From: Vibrio hepatarius
GTDB taxonomy: Bacteria > Pseudomonadota > Gammaproteobacteria > Enterobacterales > Vibrionaceae
DNA length: 64,000 nt
Assembly (NCBI RefSeq): GCF_001274785.1
Contig: NZ_LHPI01000004.1
Coordinates: forward strand, 62,001-126,000
Direction of reading: 5' to 3'
The number at the start of each line of letters is the position of its first letter. The stretch's first letter is position 1. Both the position numbers and the translations under genes were made by a program. Below the pieces are notes generated by a model. It made no database searches. It was not told where the DNA came from and was given only the letters and a program-made list of their open reading frames with translations. Shown one piece after another: positions 47,920 through 58,216 of this stretch.

Positions 47920-49482
47920 CTACTCCTTGTGCGCGGCTTGAATGGCAGAGATAACAGCTTGCGCTTTACCGCGCGTTTCGTCTGCTTCGGATTGCGGGTC
48001 TGAGTCGAATACAACACCCGCACCAGCTTGTACTTGAGCGATGCCATTCTCAACGTAAGCAGAGCGGATCACGATACAGGTATCTAGCGTCCCTTCGCCG
48101 GTTAGGTAGCCAACCGCGCCGCCGTAGCTGCCGCGTCGAGCGCCTTCAACATCACGAATAAGCTGCATGGCTCGAATTTTAGGTGCGCCCGTCAATGTGC
48201 CCATGTTCATACATGCTTGGTAAGCGTGCAGCGCGTCAAGGTCATCGCGGAGTTGACCAACGACACGAGAAACCAAGTGCATTACGTGGCTGTAACGGTC
48301 CACTTTAAGTAAGTCAGCGACGTGACGAGTCCCTGCCTGAGAAATACGTGCAACGTCGTTACGAGCCAAGTCGACCAGCATCATATGTTCTGCGTTCTCT
48401 TTTTTGTCACTACGCAGTTCCAGCTCAATACGGCTGTCTAGGTCAAAGTCGATCGCGCCATTTGGACGTTTGCCACGGCGACGTGTCCCAGCAATCGGGT
48501 AGATTTCAACTTGGTTGGTGTCGGTCTCATATTTCAGTGCACTTTCTGGAGAAGCGCCGAACAGAGTGAATAACTCATCCTGCATGTAGAACATGTAAGG
48601 GCTTGGGTTACTGATCTTCAGTTCTTTGTATGCCGCTAGCGGAGAAGGGCACGGCAACGTGAAGCGGCGCGATGGGACAACTTGGAAAATATCGCCTTTT
48701 ACAACGTACTGCTTCAAATCACGCACGATCTGGCAGAAGTCTTGGTCTGAGACACTTGGAACCACTTCAACGTCTTTTAGCTTGTTTGCTTGCGGCAGCG
48801 CGGTAAGGTTTGAGCACTGCTCAGCGATAGAATCAATGCGCGTTTGTAGCGTTGCTTTTTGTTCTTGGTTGGCAAACAGCGTCGCTTGTAGGTCGCAGGT
48901 TTCGCGCTGGTGGTCAACAACCAGCAAGGTTTCTGCCACGTAGAAAACGTAATCAGGACATTGGTTGGCTTGTTCTGCGTCTCCTAACGGTTCGAAGTTC
49001 GCTACTAAATCGTAGGCAAACAGGCCGCCTAAGAAGATCGCGTGTTTGTGCTGGTCTTCTAGGTTGAAGCTATGTTGTACCAGACGCAGTGCGTCGAATG
49101 ATGATGCTTCGCGCAGTCGAGAGTCTTCATCGAGAGTGTCGCATGGCGCCTCGAATTCAAGGCGAAGCACGGTGCCATCAAACGCGCTGTTTACTTGCGC
49201 GTGGATATTTTGGTTCAGATGTGCCAGAAGGTGTTGACCATTCTCTGTCAACGCAGTCATGGTGACCTCGTGGCCGTAGCATACGATACGAACGGCTGAG
49301 TCGACGATAAGTAAACTCTTGAGGTTTTGTTTCGAGTCGATTTCAGCAGACTCTAACAACAAGCTATCCGTTTTGTCTGCACAAAGAGTATGGAACAGAC
49401 GAGTCGGGTCTTGTGCATATGGCGCTGAAGTGTGAATCACTTCCAGTTCGCCTAGCTTTCTGATTTCAATGGCCTTGTTCAC
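47920..49482 (-). CDS. trpE: Anthranilate synthase component I
   Basis: 520 residues from a GTG at 49482, preceded by a strong GGAGG site; the open frame extends upstream to 49530 without a ribosome-binding site. Feedback site marker LLLESAEID near residue 40. The chorismate-binding C-terminal domain has [34 protein letters not shown] and IQAGAGVV-like [16 protein letters not shown]. It makes anthranilate from chorismate with TrpG. First structural gene of the operon, 5 bases before trpG. Confidence 0.97.
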   Translation of the reverse strand: MNKAIEIRKLGELEVIHTSAPYAQDPTRLFHTLCADKTDSLLLESAEIDSKQNLKSLLIVDSAVRIVCYGHEVTMTALTENGQHLLAHLNQNIHAQVNSAFDGTVLRLEFEAPCDTLDEDSRLREASSFDALRLVQHSFNLEDQHKHAIFLGGLFAYDLVANFEPLGDAEQANQCPDYVFYVAETLLVVDHQRETCDLQATLFANQEQKATLQTRIDSIAEQCSNLTALPQANKLKDVEVVPSVSDQDFCQIVRDLKQYVVKGDIFQVVPSRRFTLPCPSPLAAYKELKISNPSPYMFYMQDELFTLFGASPESALKYETDTNQVEIYPIAGTRRRGKRPNGAIDFDLDSRIELELRSDKKENAEHMMLVDLARNDVARISQAGTRHVADLLKVDRYSHVMHLVSRVVGQLRDDLDALHAYQACMNMGTLTGAPKIRAMQLIRDVEGARRGSYGGAVGYLTGEGTLDTCIVIRSAYVENGIAQVQAGAGVVFDSDPQSEADETRGKAQAVISAIQAAHKE

Positions 49483-49610
49483 AAGACCTCCTTTCCATAG
49501 ATAATTTCTTCCTTTCACACATACTCGCATAAAGCTTGGTCATGCCCAATCCGGAATTTTCCCAAATTGGTGGTTCTTTAAGCACTTGAATGTGCGGAAG
49601 AGGATAAAAC

Positions 49611-49640
49611 AAAAAAAGCCCGCTGAGATAAGCGGGCTTT
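49611..49640 (-). terminator. trp attenuator terminator
   Basis: On the minus strand AAAGCCCGCT, six-base loop, AGCGGGCTTT then TTTT. It lies between the leader peptide stop at 49661 and trpE. The upstream RNA segment GUGGGCU, at the last Trp-Trp-Ala codons, could pair with AGCCCGC of the left arm to form an antiterminator. Confidence 0.88.
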
Positions 49641-49660
49641 AGTAACATTAATTCTATAAT

Positions 49661-49786
49661 CTAGAAGTACACGTTAGCCCACCAAGAACTTGTCCAAGTG
49701 CGCCACCAAGATAGATCAATTGAGCTTTGACTCGTCGAGCAAGCTGCAACTTTCACTTTCTGGTTTTGGTTAATTTCTTGTAACAT
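49661..49786 (-). CDS. trpL: trp operon leader peptide
   Basis: 41 codons plus stop: the start is MLQEINQNQ and the end is a Trp-rich SWWRTWTSSWWANVYF, with five Trp at 27, 28, 31, 35 and 36. The stop TAG is 21 bases before the attenuator hairpin. Its role is to sense charged tRNA-Trp by ribosome stalling. Not a functional protein after translation. Too short for ordinary gene finders. Confidence 0.93.
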   Translation of the reverse strand: MLQEINQNQKVKVAACSTSQSSIDLSWWRTWTSSWWANVYF

Positions 49787-49818
49787 GGTGAGCCTTAATT
49801 CAGGTACTTCGTATTTAT

Positions 49819-49836
49819 GTACTAGTTAACTAGTGC
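49819..49836. promoter_or_regulatory. TrpR operator
   Basis: Palindrome ACTAGTTAACTAGT at 49821-49834, with GT and GC flanks, matches the TrpR consensus operator almost exactly. It covers the -10 element of the trp promoter. Confidence 0.93.
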
Positions 49837-49852
49837 AGAGGTAAAAAGTCAA
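49824..49852 (-). promoter_or_regulatory. trp operon promoter
   Basis: Minus strand: -35 TTGACT at 49847-49852, 17-base spacer, -10 TTAACT at 49824-49829. The -10 lies inside the TrpR operator, so bound repressor excludes RNA polymerase. Starts about 15 bases from the start codon of the divergent rnm. Confidence 0.85.
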
Positions 49853-49868
49853 CTAAAAAAAGATATTT

Positions 49869-50729
49869 ATGAGAATTGATTTACATAGCCATACGACAGC
49901 CTCTGATGGACGACTTGCTCCAAACGAGTTGATCGAGCGTGCTGTCAGTTTTGACCTCGATGTTTTGGCTATCACAGATCATGACACCGTCGATGGATTA
50001 CAACCTGCTCGTGACTACATTGCACAGCAAGGTTATGCGCTAAAGCTAATTAATGGCATTGAAATCTCGACGGTTTGGCAGAATAAAGATATTCATATTG
50101 TTGGTTTGAATATCGACCCGCAGTCTGAGGCTTTAAACGCGCTGATCCAGCAACAAAAGGAGCACAGGCAAGGTAGAGCAGAATTGATTGCTCACCGCTT
50201 GAGCAAAGCAACCCGTGAAGGGGTGTTGGACGAAGTTAAGTTGATCGCGGGCGATGCGCCTATCACGCGTGCTCATTTTGCTAAATGGCTAGTGGACAAC
50301 GGTTATGCGAAAACCATGCAGATGGTGTTTAAAAAGTACCTGACGCGAAATAACCCGGGCTATGTGCCCCCTACTTGGTGTTCAATGGAAGAGGCGGTTA
50401 CAGCAATCCATGCTGCTGGCGGAAAGGCGGTGTTAGCGCACCCAGGACGTTATGACCTTACCGCAAAGTGGCTCAAACGACTGATTTCAGCGTTTGTTGA
50501 AGCCGGTGGTGATGCTATGGAAGTGGCTCAGCCTCAACAAGGGCAACAAGAAAGACGCAACTTGGCTGATTATGCTATACAATACAAACTATTAGCTTCC
50601 CAGGGCAGCGACTTCCATTATCCGTCCCCTTGGATGGAATTAGGTCGAAACCTTTGGCTGCCGTCAGGTGTTGAACCTGTCTGGAAAGATTGGGGTATTG
50701 AGCCTTCACAAACAGACGTATCTATTTGA
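49869..50729 (+). CDS. rnm: RNase AM / PHP-domain 3',5'-nucleotide phosphatase-exonuclease (YciV/TrpH)
   Basis: 286 residues, PHP fold with metal motifs: [10 protein letters not shown] (1), ITDHDTVDG (2), VLAHPGRY and GSDFHYP. E. coli YciV (RNase AM) is a 5'-3' exoribonuclease that matures 5S and other rRNA ends, and also cleaves 3',5'-bisphosphate nucleotides. It diverges from trp with the operator 33 bases upstream, so TrpR may also affect it. The ribosome-binding site is only AAAAGA. Confidence 0.95.
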   Translation: MRIDLHSHTTASDGRLAPNELIERAVSFDLDVLAITDHDTVDGLQPARDYIAQQGYALKLINGIEISTVWQNKDIHIVGLNIDPQSEALNALIQQQKEHRQGRAELIAHRLSKATREGVLDEVKLIAGDAPITRAHFAKWLVDNGYAKTMQMVFKKYLTRNNPGYVPPTWCSMEEAVTAIHAAGGKAVLAHPGRYDLTAKWLKRLISAFVEAGGDAMEVAQPQQGQQERRNLADYAIQYKLLASQGSDFHYPSPWMELGRNLWLPSGVEPVWKDWGIEPSQTDVSI

Positions 50730-50802
50730 ATTATATCAATACATCGAAATATAGAGTCGCGAGATTCGATAGGGTCTATTGACCCATTAATGAGGAATTA
50801 CA

Positions 50803-51423
50803 ATGAGCCAGTTTTTTTACGTTCATCCAGAAAACCCACAGGCTCGCTTGATCAATCAGGCTGTAGCAATCATTCGTAATGGCGGGGTAGTGATTTACCC
50901 AACGGATTCAGGCTACGCACTTGGTTGTCAGCTAGAAAACAAGCAGGCTTTAGAGCGTATTTGTAAGATTCGTCGTTTGGACGAAAAACACAACTTTACT
51001 CTGCTTTGCCGAGATCTATCAGAGCTTTCACTGTACGCACGCGTCGACAACTCAGCGTTTCGCTTGCTAAAGAACAATACACCGGGGCCATACACGTTCA
51101 TCTTCAAGGGTACAAAAGAAGTGCCACGCCGTCTGATGAACGCTAAGCGTAAGACCATTGGTATCCGTGTCCCGGATAACCGTATCGCGCTGGATCTGCT
51201 GGAAGCATTAGGCGAACCGTTGATGTCAACGTCATTGATTCTACCGGGTAACCAAGTAACAGAGTCTGACCCAGAAGATATCCGTGACAAACTAGAACAC
51301 GCAGTAGATTGCATTCTTAACGGCGGCTATTTAGGTGAACAACCAACCACAGTCATTGATTTCAGTGACGGTGAGCCAGTTGTGGCGCGTATCGGCGCTG
51401 GTGATCCCCAACCGTTCGAGTAA
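50803..51423 (+). CDS. yciO: YciO, Sua5/YrdC family protein
   Basis: 206 residues, YrdC-like fold related to threonylcarbamoyl-AMP synthase. The family motifs GGVVIYPTDSGYALGCQ, KIRRLDEKHNFTLLC and the C-terminal GDPQPFE are present. E. coli YciO has only weak threonylcarbamoyl-AMP activity; the role in tRNA t6A formation is secondary or unknown. Follows rnm by 73 bases in the same direction, the conserved trpH-yciO-rluB order. Confidence 0.95.
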   Translation: MSQFFYVHPENPQARLINQAVAIIRNGGVVIYPTDSGYALGCQLENKQALERICKIRRLDEKHNFTLLCRDLSELSLYARVDNSAFRLLKNNTPGPYTFIFKGTKEVPRRLMNAKRKTIGIRVPDNRIALDLLEALGEPLMSTSLILPGNQVTESDPEDIRDKLEHAVDCILNGGYLGEQPTTVIDFSDGEPVVARIGAGDPQPFE

Positions 51424-51459
51424 TCAAAAATACGTGATTTTAGACACAGTATTTGCGAT

Positions 51460-51494
51460 AATGTGCGACCGCGATTTTGGGTCGCACATTTTTA
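51460..51494 (+). terminator. Terminator between yciO and rluB
   Basis: AATGTGCGACC / GGTCGCACATT with GCGATTTT loop region, then TTTTA. rluB probably has its own start signal. Confidence 0.8.
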
Positions 51495-51529
51495 TTCGAC
51501 GTCTGAGAAGACGACACATAGGTAAATAA

Positions 51530-52477
51530 ATGAACGAAAAATTACAGAAAGTATTAGCACGAGCTGGTCACGGATCGCGTCGCGAGCTAGAAGCTTTGAT
51601 TAAAGCTGGTCGCGTGAGTGTGAACGGAGTAGTTGCTAAGCTTGGTGAGCGATTAGAAGATGAGAACGCAGTCGTTCGTATCGATGGACACATTGTTTCT
51701 GCTAAAGCGCAGGAAGAAGTGATCTGTCGCGTACTTGCGTACTACAAGCCTGAGGGTGAATTATGTACTCGTCATGACCCAGAAGGTCGCCGCACTGTAT
51801 TTGACCGTTTGCCGAAAATCCGCGGCTCTCGCTGGATTTCAGTTGGCCGTCTTGATGCGAACACATCCGGTCTACTACTTTTCACAACGGATGGTGAACT
51901 TGCAAACCGTCTGATGCACCCAAGCCGTCAGGTAGAACGTGAATACCTAGTGCGTGTATTTGGTGAAGTGACCGAACAGAAAGTGAAAAACTTGGTTCGT
52001 GGTGTTGAACTAGAAGATGGTATGGCGCGTTTCGAAGACGTTGTATACGCAGGCGGTGATGGTATGAACCACACTTTCTACGTAGCGATCAACGAAGGTC
52101 GTAACCGCGAAGTACGTCGTCTATGGGAATCTCAAGATACTACGGTAAGCCGCCTGAAGCGTGTGCGTTACGGTGATATCTACCTAGACAAGAAACTGCC
52201 TCGTGGCGGTTGGATGGAGCTTGACCTGAAGCAAGTGAACTACCTTCGTGAGATGGTTGATCTTCGCCCAGAGAAAGAAACCTTGTTGGATGAAGACAAA
52301 GCGAACACATCACGTAAACGTGAGCGTTCTCGTAGTCAAAAAATCCGTCGCGCCGTGAAGCGTCACGAAGAGCGTATGAACAACGGTGGTGGTCGTAGCA
52401 ACAACCCATCACGCCGCAAGCCGAAGAAAAGTGCTGGCGAACATGGTGCGCGTAACAAGCAGCAGCGCCAACGTTAA
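51530..52477 (+). CDS. rluB: 23S rRNA pseudouridine(2605) synthase RluB
   Basis: 315 residues. N-terminal S4 RNA-binding domain (about 3-65, [20 protein letters not shown]), then the RsuA-type synthase domain with the catalytic Asp in [23 protein letters not shown]. Adds pseudouridine at 2605 of 23S rRNA. A basic disordered tail (about 265-315, rich in Arg/Lys/Asn) is longer than in E. coli. Terminator follows. Confidence 0.96.
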   Translation: MNEKLQKVLARAGHGSRRELEALIKAGRVSVNGVVAKLGERLEDENAVVRIDGHIVSAKAQEEVICRVLAYYKPEGELCTRHDPEGRRTVFDRLPKIRGSRWISVGRLDANTSGLLLFTTDGELANRLMHPSRQVEREYLVRVFGEVTEQKVKNLVRGVELEDGMARFEDVVYAGGDGMNHTFYVAINEGRNREVRRLWESQDTTVSRLKRVRYGDIYLDKKLPRGGWMELDLKQVNYLREMVDLRPEKETLLDEDKANTSRKRERSRSQKIRRAVKRHEERMNNGGGRSNNPSRRKPKKSAGEHGARNKQQRQR

Positions 52478-52495
52478 TACGATTGAGCATTAGAG

Positions 52496-52522
52496 AAAAA
52501 GCAGCCAATGGGCTGCTTTTTT
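52496..52522 (+). terminator. Terminator after rluB
   Basis: AAAAAGCAGCC, AAT loop, GGGCTGCTTTTTT. Confidence 0.88.
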
Positions 52523-52554
52523 ATTTCGCGCATTTTCGACTGAGTAAATACAAA

Positions 52555-52583
52555 AAAAGCCGACGCTAAATGCGTCGGCTTTT
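52555..52583 (-). terminator. Terminator after cydC
   Basis: AAAAGCCGACGC, TAAAT loop, GCGTCGGCTTTT; serves the minus strand, with a run of T following. Confidence 0.87.
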
Positions 52584-52600
52584 CGTTAAAGAACTTACGA

Positions 52601-54322
52601 TTACAAGGTTTGGTTTAACTCGAAGTAACGGCCTTTCTGTGCAAGTAAGTCAGAATGGCTACCGTGTTCGACGATTTCACCTTGCTCAATAAGACAGATT
52701 GAGTCCATCTTATCGAGATCAACCAGACGGTGGGTAATGAATACCACGGTCTTGTCCTCAAAGTGAGTTTCGAACAGCTTCATAATTTGCTGTTCGGTTT
52801 GTTTATCCAAACCTTCAGTTGGTTCATCCAGCAGCAGGATCGGCGCGTTATGTAACAGAGCACGTGCAATGCCTACACGGCGTTTTTCGCCACCAGATAA
52901 CTGACGACCGCCGTCACCTAACCATGTGTCCAGACCTTGACCTTCAAGCAGCTTAGCTAGTCCAACTTTGTTCAATACGTCGTTGAGCGCTGCATCGTCA
53001 GCGTTTGGACTTGCCATTAACAGGTTATCGCGCAGTGAGCCATTTAGAATGTCCACGCGTTGGCTAACCACACTGATTGCTTGGCGCAGCTGGCTTTCGC
53101 TCCAGTTTTGAATAGGTTGACCCGCGATTAGGATCTCGCCCTGCTGAACGTCCCAGTAACGATTAAGCAGTTGCAGTAGGGTAGACTTACCTGAACCAGT
53201 CTGACCTACAATCGCAATGCGGTGCTGAGCTGGAATGTGGAGATTGATGCCTTTTACAACCTGAGCCTCGCTATCAGGGTAGTGGAATGACATATCGCGA
53301 TATTCGATAGAGTATTCACCACTATGGCGAGCATCTTCTGCAGGGAACTGCACGTCAGGTTCGGCAAGAATGACTTCGTTCAAGCGACGAGCAGAGGTTA
53401 GCGTCTGGCCTAGGTGCTGGAATGCGCCTGCAATCGGCATTAACAGTTCCACACTCGCCATTGTGGCGAATACCACCAAAGCGATCATTGGGTTTGGTGT
53501 ATTCCCACCCACACCGTCTGCCGCTAACCAAAGCATCAGTACCAATGTCCAACCGTTTGCCAGCATTAACAGTGCTTGAGCTAAGCCAGCAAAATGAGCG
53601 TTGAACATTTGATTCTTTAACAGACGCTCCTGCATGGTGAAAATCGCGCTGCGGTAACGCTTTTCGGCACCAAACAGAGTCAGTTCACTGTATCCCTGTA
53701 GCCAATCTAAGGTGGCGATACGGAGGTCAGTTTTGTTCTGTGTCAGTTCACTGCCGTTTTGCTTACCGAGTTTGTAGAACAGTACTGGCCATGTGAGCAG
53801 TAGCACTAACAAGATCGCGCCAAGCGTTAAACCAAGTTCAACGTCAAACCAACACACAACAGCCGTTAAACCTGCGATGCCGAGCGTACCGACGATCATC
53901 GGACTAATCAGTCGCAAGTAGACGTGGTCCATTGCATCGATATCTGCTACCAAGCGGTTGAGCAAGTCCGCATCACGCAAGTTTGATACTCGACCTGGAA
54001 TCAGTGGTGCTAGTTTCGAAAAGAAGAAAATACGTAGGTCTGTAAGCAGTTTGAACGTCGCGTTGTGGCTGACAACGCGCTCGCCCCAACGACCTGCAGT
54101 GCGTCCCATAGCAAAGCCACGCACAAACGCGCCGGGCAACATGTAGTTGAACGTTTCGCGTGCGATGGTCAAACCCGCAATCGCTGCCGCTGATAGGAAC
54201 CAGCCTGATAATGTCAGTAGTCCGATAGAAGCAAACAGCGTTAGGAAGGCGAGCAACATGCCCAGTGAAAGGCCGAACCAGTGCTTTTTATACAGTTTTA
54301 GGTAGGGAATTAAATCACGCAT
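52601..54322 (-). CDS. cydC: Thiol reductant ABC exporter subunit CydC
   Basis: 573 residues from the ATG at 54322 (AGGGG upstream; an in-frame TTG at 54325 also reads). Six-helix ABC exporter with N-terminal membrane part (1-310) and C-terminal ATPase: Walker A VGQTGSGKSTLLQL, signature LSGGEKRRVGIARAL, Walker B ILLLDEPTEGLD. CydDC exports cysteine and glutathione to the periplasm and is needed for cytochrome bd assembly. Overlaps cydD by 8 bases (ATGCGTGA), implying coupled translation. Confidence 0.96.
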   Translation of the reverse strand: MRDLIPYLKLYKKHWFGLSLGMLLAFLTLFASIGLLTLSGWFLSAAAIAGLTIARETFNYMLPGAFVRGFAMGRTAGRWGERVVSHNATFKLLTDLRIFFFSKLAPLIPGRVSNLRDADLLNRLVADIDAMDHVYLRLISPMIVGTLGIAGLTAVVCWFDVELGLTLGAILLVLLLTWPVLFYKLGKQNGSELTQNKTDLRIATLDWLQGYSELTLFGAEKRYRSAIFTMQERLLKNQMFNAHFAGLAQALLMLANGWTLVLMLWLAADGVGGNTPNPMIALVVFATMASVELLMPIAGAFQHLGQTLTSARRLNEVILAEPDVQFPAEDARHSGEYSIEYRDMSFHYPDSEAQVVKGINLHIPAQHRIAIVGQTGSGKSTLLQLLNRYWDVQQGEILIAGQPIQNWSESQLRQAISVVSQRVDILNGSLRDNLLMASPNADDAALNDVLNKVGLAKLLEGQGLDTWLGDGGRQLSGGEKRRVGIARALLHNAPILLLDEPTEGLDKQTEQQIMKLFETHFEDKTVVFITHRLVDLDKMDSICLIEQGEIVEHGSHSDLLAQKGRYFELNQTL

Positions 54323-56102
54323 CAAGATTCCCCTTATTCGCTTGTTTTAATGCTTGGTTGGATTGCAGCATTTGTTGGAAAAGGCCATCTTCTGTCGATA
54401 GTTGATCGAACGTGCCTGATTGCACAATCTCACCGTTTTGCATCACTAAAATGTGTTCTACGTTCTGTAGTGGCGCGAGTTGGTGCGTCACCATCAGGGT
54501 GGTTTTACCTTGAATTTGGCCTGATAAGCCGTCCATCACCAAGCGTTCACTGCGAGCATCTAAGCTCGCGGTTGGCTCATCAAGCAGCCAGAACTTGCCG
54601 TTTTGCACCATCGCTCGAGCCAGCGCTAGACGCTGAGCCTGACCAACGGATAGACCACCTGAACGGTCAGACACTAAATAGTCTAAGCCGTGATTATCGA
54701 CAAACTCGTTCGAGTAAGACTCAGCCAATGCCGTTTCAATGAGGCTGTCGCTTACTTTATCTTTGCCTAGCGTAATGTTGTCACGTATTGAACCATGCAG
54801 GAGGAGTGGGTTCTGACCAACCCAACTGATGTTTTGACGCCAGTTTGCTAGGTCCAACTCAGTACGCTCGATTCCGTTAATCGTCAAAGAGCCTTTATAA
54901 GGTAAGAAACCAAGGATTGCGTTGATAAGACTCGTTTTGCCTGCGCCACTTGGTCCGACCAAAGCGGTGGTTTGTTGCGCATCCAAGGTAAAGCTGACTG
55001 GACCAAGCAGTTTAGTGCCTTCAGGAGAGTACACTTCCAGATCGTTAGCTTGAATCGTGATGTGATCGTCGTCTGCCAGCTTCTTTTCACCAGAACGAAC
55101 CGCGCTGACATCGGTATCAAGAAATTCTACGATGCTTTCTGCCGCGCCAACGGCTTGTTGTTTGGCGTGGTAGAACGTGCCCAAATCACGCAGAGGCTGA
55201 TAGAACTCTGGCGCTAGAATCAAAATAAACAGACCCGCGAATAGAGTAACGCCTAGGCCGTAATCGCCAAAGTTAAGCTCACCGATAAACGCAAAACCAA
55301 AGTAAACCGCGGTTAGCGCGATGGAAATCGAGGTGAAGAATTCCAGTACCGCGGAAGAGAGGAAAGCAATTTTCAATACATCCATGGTGCGTGTACGGAA
55401 GACTTCCGATGCACCGCGCATAACTTCGGTTTCTGCTTTAGTGCGGTCAAATAAGCGAATGGTTGTCATCGACTGCAGGCGGTCGTAAAAGTGACCAGAT
55501 AAACGCTGTAATGCCTTGAAGTTCTTGCGGTTTGCGTCTGCCGCTTTCATGCCGACCAGCGCCATAAACATAGGCACGAGGGGGGCGGTAAGCAGGAAAA
55601 TCAACCCGGCAGCCCAGTTGACGGGGAAGACAACAACCAGAATCACGAAGGGCACCAATACTGACAATGACATTTGTGGCAGGTAACGAGCGAAGAAATC
55701 GTGCATATCTTCCACTTGCTCAAGCAACAAGGTTGCCCAAGAACCCGCAGGCTTACCCTTAATGTAAGCAGGGCCTAATTCACGTAACTTATCCAAGATT
55801 AGTTGACGAATGTATATGCGAATTTGTTCCCCGCAGCGATAACCAGCGATCTCGCGTCCCCATGAGCATAGGGCACGGATTGCAATAATCACCGCTAGGC
55901 TGACGAAATATGGGATGAGCTCATACTTGTCGACTTGTTCAATGATCAGTGAATGAAGAATATTGGCGAGCAAGGCCGCTTGAGCCAGCAAGAACACGCT
56001 TGAAAGTACGCCAAGGCCGACAGCAAACATTAACCAGCGTTTCGCTAGCTTACTCTGCTGCTTCAGCCACTTGTTCAAGCTGCGCTGTTTCTTTTTATCC
56101 AT
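54315..56102 (-). CDS. cydD: Thiol reductant ABC exporter subunit CydD
   Basis: 595 residues. Partner of CydC: membrane domain 1-320, ATPase with VGPSGAGKTSLINA, LSVGQAQRLALARAM and FWLLDEPTASLD. The heterodimer moves thiols out of the cytoplasm. First gene of the operon; trxB next door also serves thiol balance. A basic N-terminus (MDKKKQRSLNKWLKQ) precedes the first helix. Confidence 0.96.
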   Translation of the reverse strand: MDKKKQRSLNKWLKQQSKLAKRWLMFAVGLGVLSSVFLLAQAALLANILHSLIIEQVDKYELIPYFVSLAVIIAIRALCSWGREIAGYRCGEQIRIYIRQLILDKLRELGPAYIKGKPAGSWATLLLEQVEDMHDFFARYLPQMSLSVLVPFVILVVVFPVNWAAGLIFLLTAPLVPMFMALVGMKAADANRKNFKALQRLSGHFYDRLQSMTTIRLFDRTKAETEVMRGASEVFRTRTMDVLKIAFLSSAVLEFFTSISIALTAVYFGFAFIGELNFGDYGLGVTLFAGLFILILAPEFYQPLRDLGTFYHAKQQAVGAAESIVEFLDTDVSAVRSGEKKLADDDHITIQANDLEVYSPEGTKLLGPVSFTLDAQQTTALVGPSGAGKTSLINAILGFLPYKGSLTINGIERTELDLANWRQNISWVGQNPLLLHGSIRDNITLGKDKVSDSLIETALAESYSNEFVDNHGLDYLVSDRSGGLSVGQAQRLALARAMVQNGKFWLLDEPTASLDARSERLVMDGLSGQIQGKTTLMVTHQLAPLQNVEHILVMQNGEIVQSGTFDQLSTEDGLFQQMLQSNQALKQANKGNLDA

Positions 56103-56156
56103 CGTGAAGGCTTAATGATAATTATTATGGAATTTGAGCGGGGCATTATACAAAAG

Positions 56157-56186
56157 AAAGCCCCACGGGAATACCGCAGGGCTTTA
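56157..56186 (-). terminator. Terminator after trxB
   Basis: Imperfect hairpin AAAGCCCTGCGG / CCCGTGGGGCTTT on the minus strand, then CTTTTG; one bulge. Confidence 0.65.
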
Positions 56187-56212
56187 AGGATTTGAGCTAA
56201 AAATGAAAAATA

Positions 56213-57559
<1,347 letters not shown>

Positions 57560-58216
57560 ATGTTACATAACCGCGAAACAACCCTTCAACTCACCAAGTT
57601 AAGTGAAAACGCGATTGCACAGCTAGCGCCATCATTCAGCAAGCTGCCAAGCACAGAGCACGCGGACGGGAAATACCGTTTACGCCGTTACTCTGTAATC
57701 CAGTTTAAGGGTGGTCAAGTGATCGACCTGCAAAAAAACGAGTTTATGCAGACCGACGATATCAACCGTTTTCAAGGTAACGTTGTTCGCCAATTCGAAC
57801 CAGTCGAAAAATCCACATTAGAATGCGAAGGAATGCGAGAGATCTGCCAAGTGTTTGTTGAGGCAAACAAACTGAGCGATGGTCAAGAAATTGAAATCCA
57901 TCAGATTCGCATCTCTGCAATTTATGATGAAACGCAAGTCGCACCAGAAGGTGTACACCAAGATGGTTTTGAACACATCGCGTTGATTGGCATGGGACGC
58001 CACAACGTGGAAGGTGGTGACATCATGCTTTACAACAGCTTCAATGAAGCGCCTTTCTTCCGTAAAGTGCTGCAAAACGGCGAAATCGCGATGCTGGCTG
58101 ATAATAAGTTGTGGCATAACGCGACGCCAATCAAATCTGTGATTGATGGTCAAGAAGGCTATATGGATGTATTTGTACTAACCGCAAAGGAAGCAGTGAA
58201 TGAACTTCACTCCTAA
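57560..58216 (+). CDS. 2OG-Fe dioxygenase family protein (PF10014 type)
   Basis: 218 residues from the ATG at 57560, six bases after AAGGAG (another ATG at 57557 is too close). Resembles the free-amino-acid hydroxylase family that includes isoleucine 4-hydroxylase. Iron ligands: H133-x-D135 in GVHQDGFEH and H186 in KLWHNATPI. The following GYMDVFVLTA segment has Met (202) where related enzymes, from memory, have the Arg that holds 2-oxoglutarate, so cofactor use is uncertain. Overlaps the next gene by 17 bases: one operon. Likely role: hydroxylation of an amino acid or similar small molecule. Confidence 0.82.
   Translation: MLHNRETTLQLTKLSENAIAQLAPSFSKLPSTEHADGKYRLRRYSVIQFKGGQVIDLQKNEFMQTDDINRFQGNVVRQFEPVEKSTLECEGMREICQVFVEANKLSDGQEIEIHQIRISAIYDETQVAPEGVHQDGFEHIALIGMGRHNVEGGDIMLYNSFNEAPFFRKVLQNGEIAMLADNKLWHNATPIKSVIDGQEGYMDVFVLTAKEAVNELHS

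Noticed and set aside
49466-49648. 60-codon minus-strand ORF over the trp attenuator
   Set aside because: It crosses the attenuator hairpin and the trpE start; the leader peptide at 49661-49786 explains the region.
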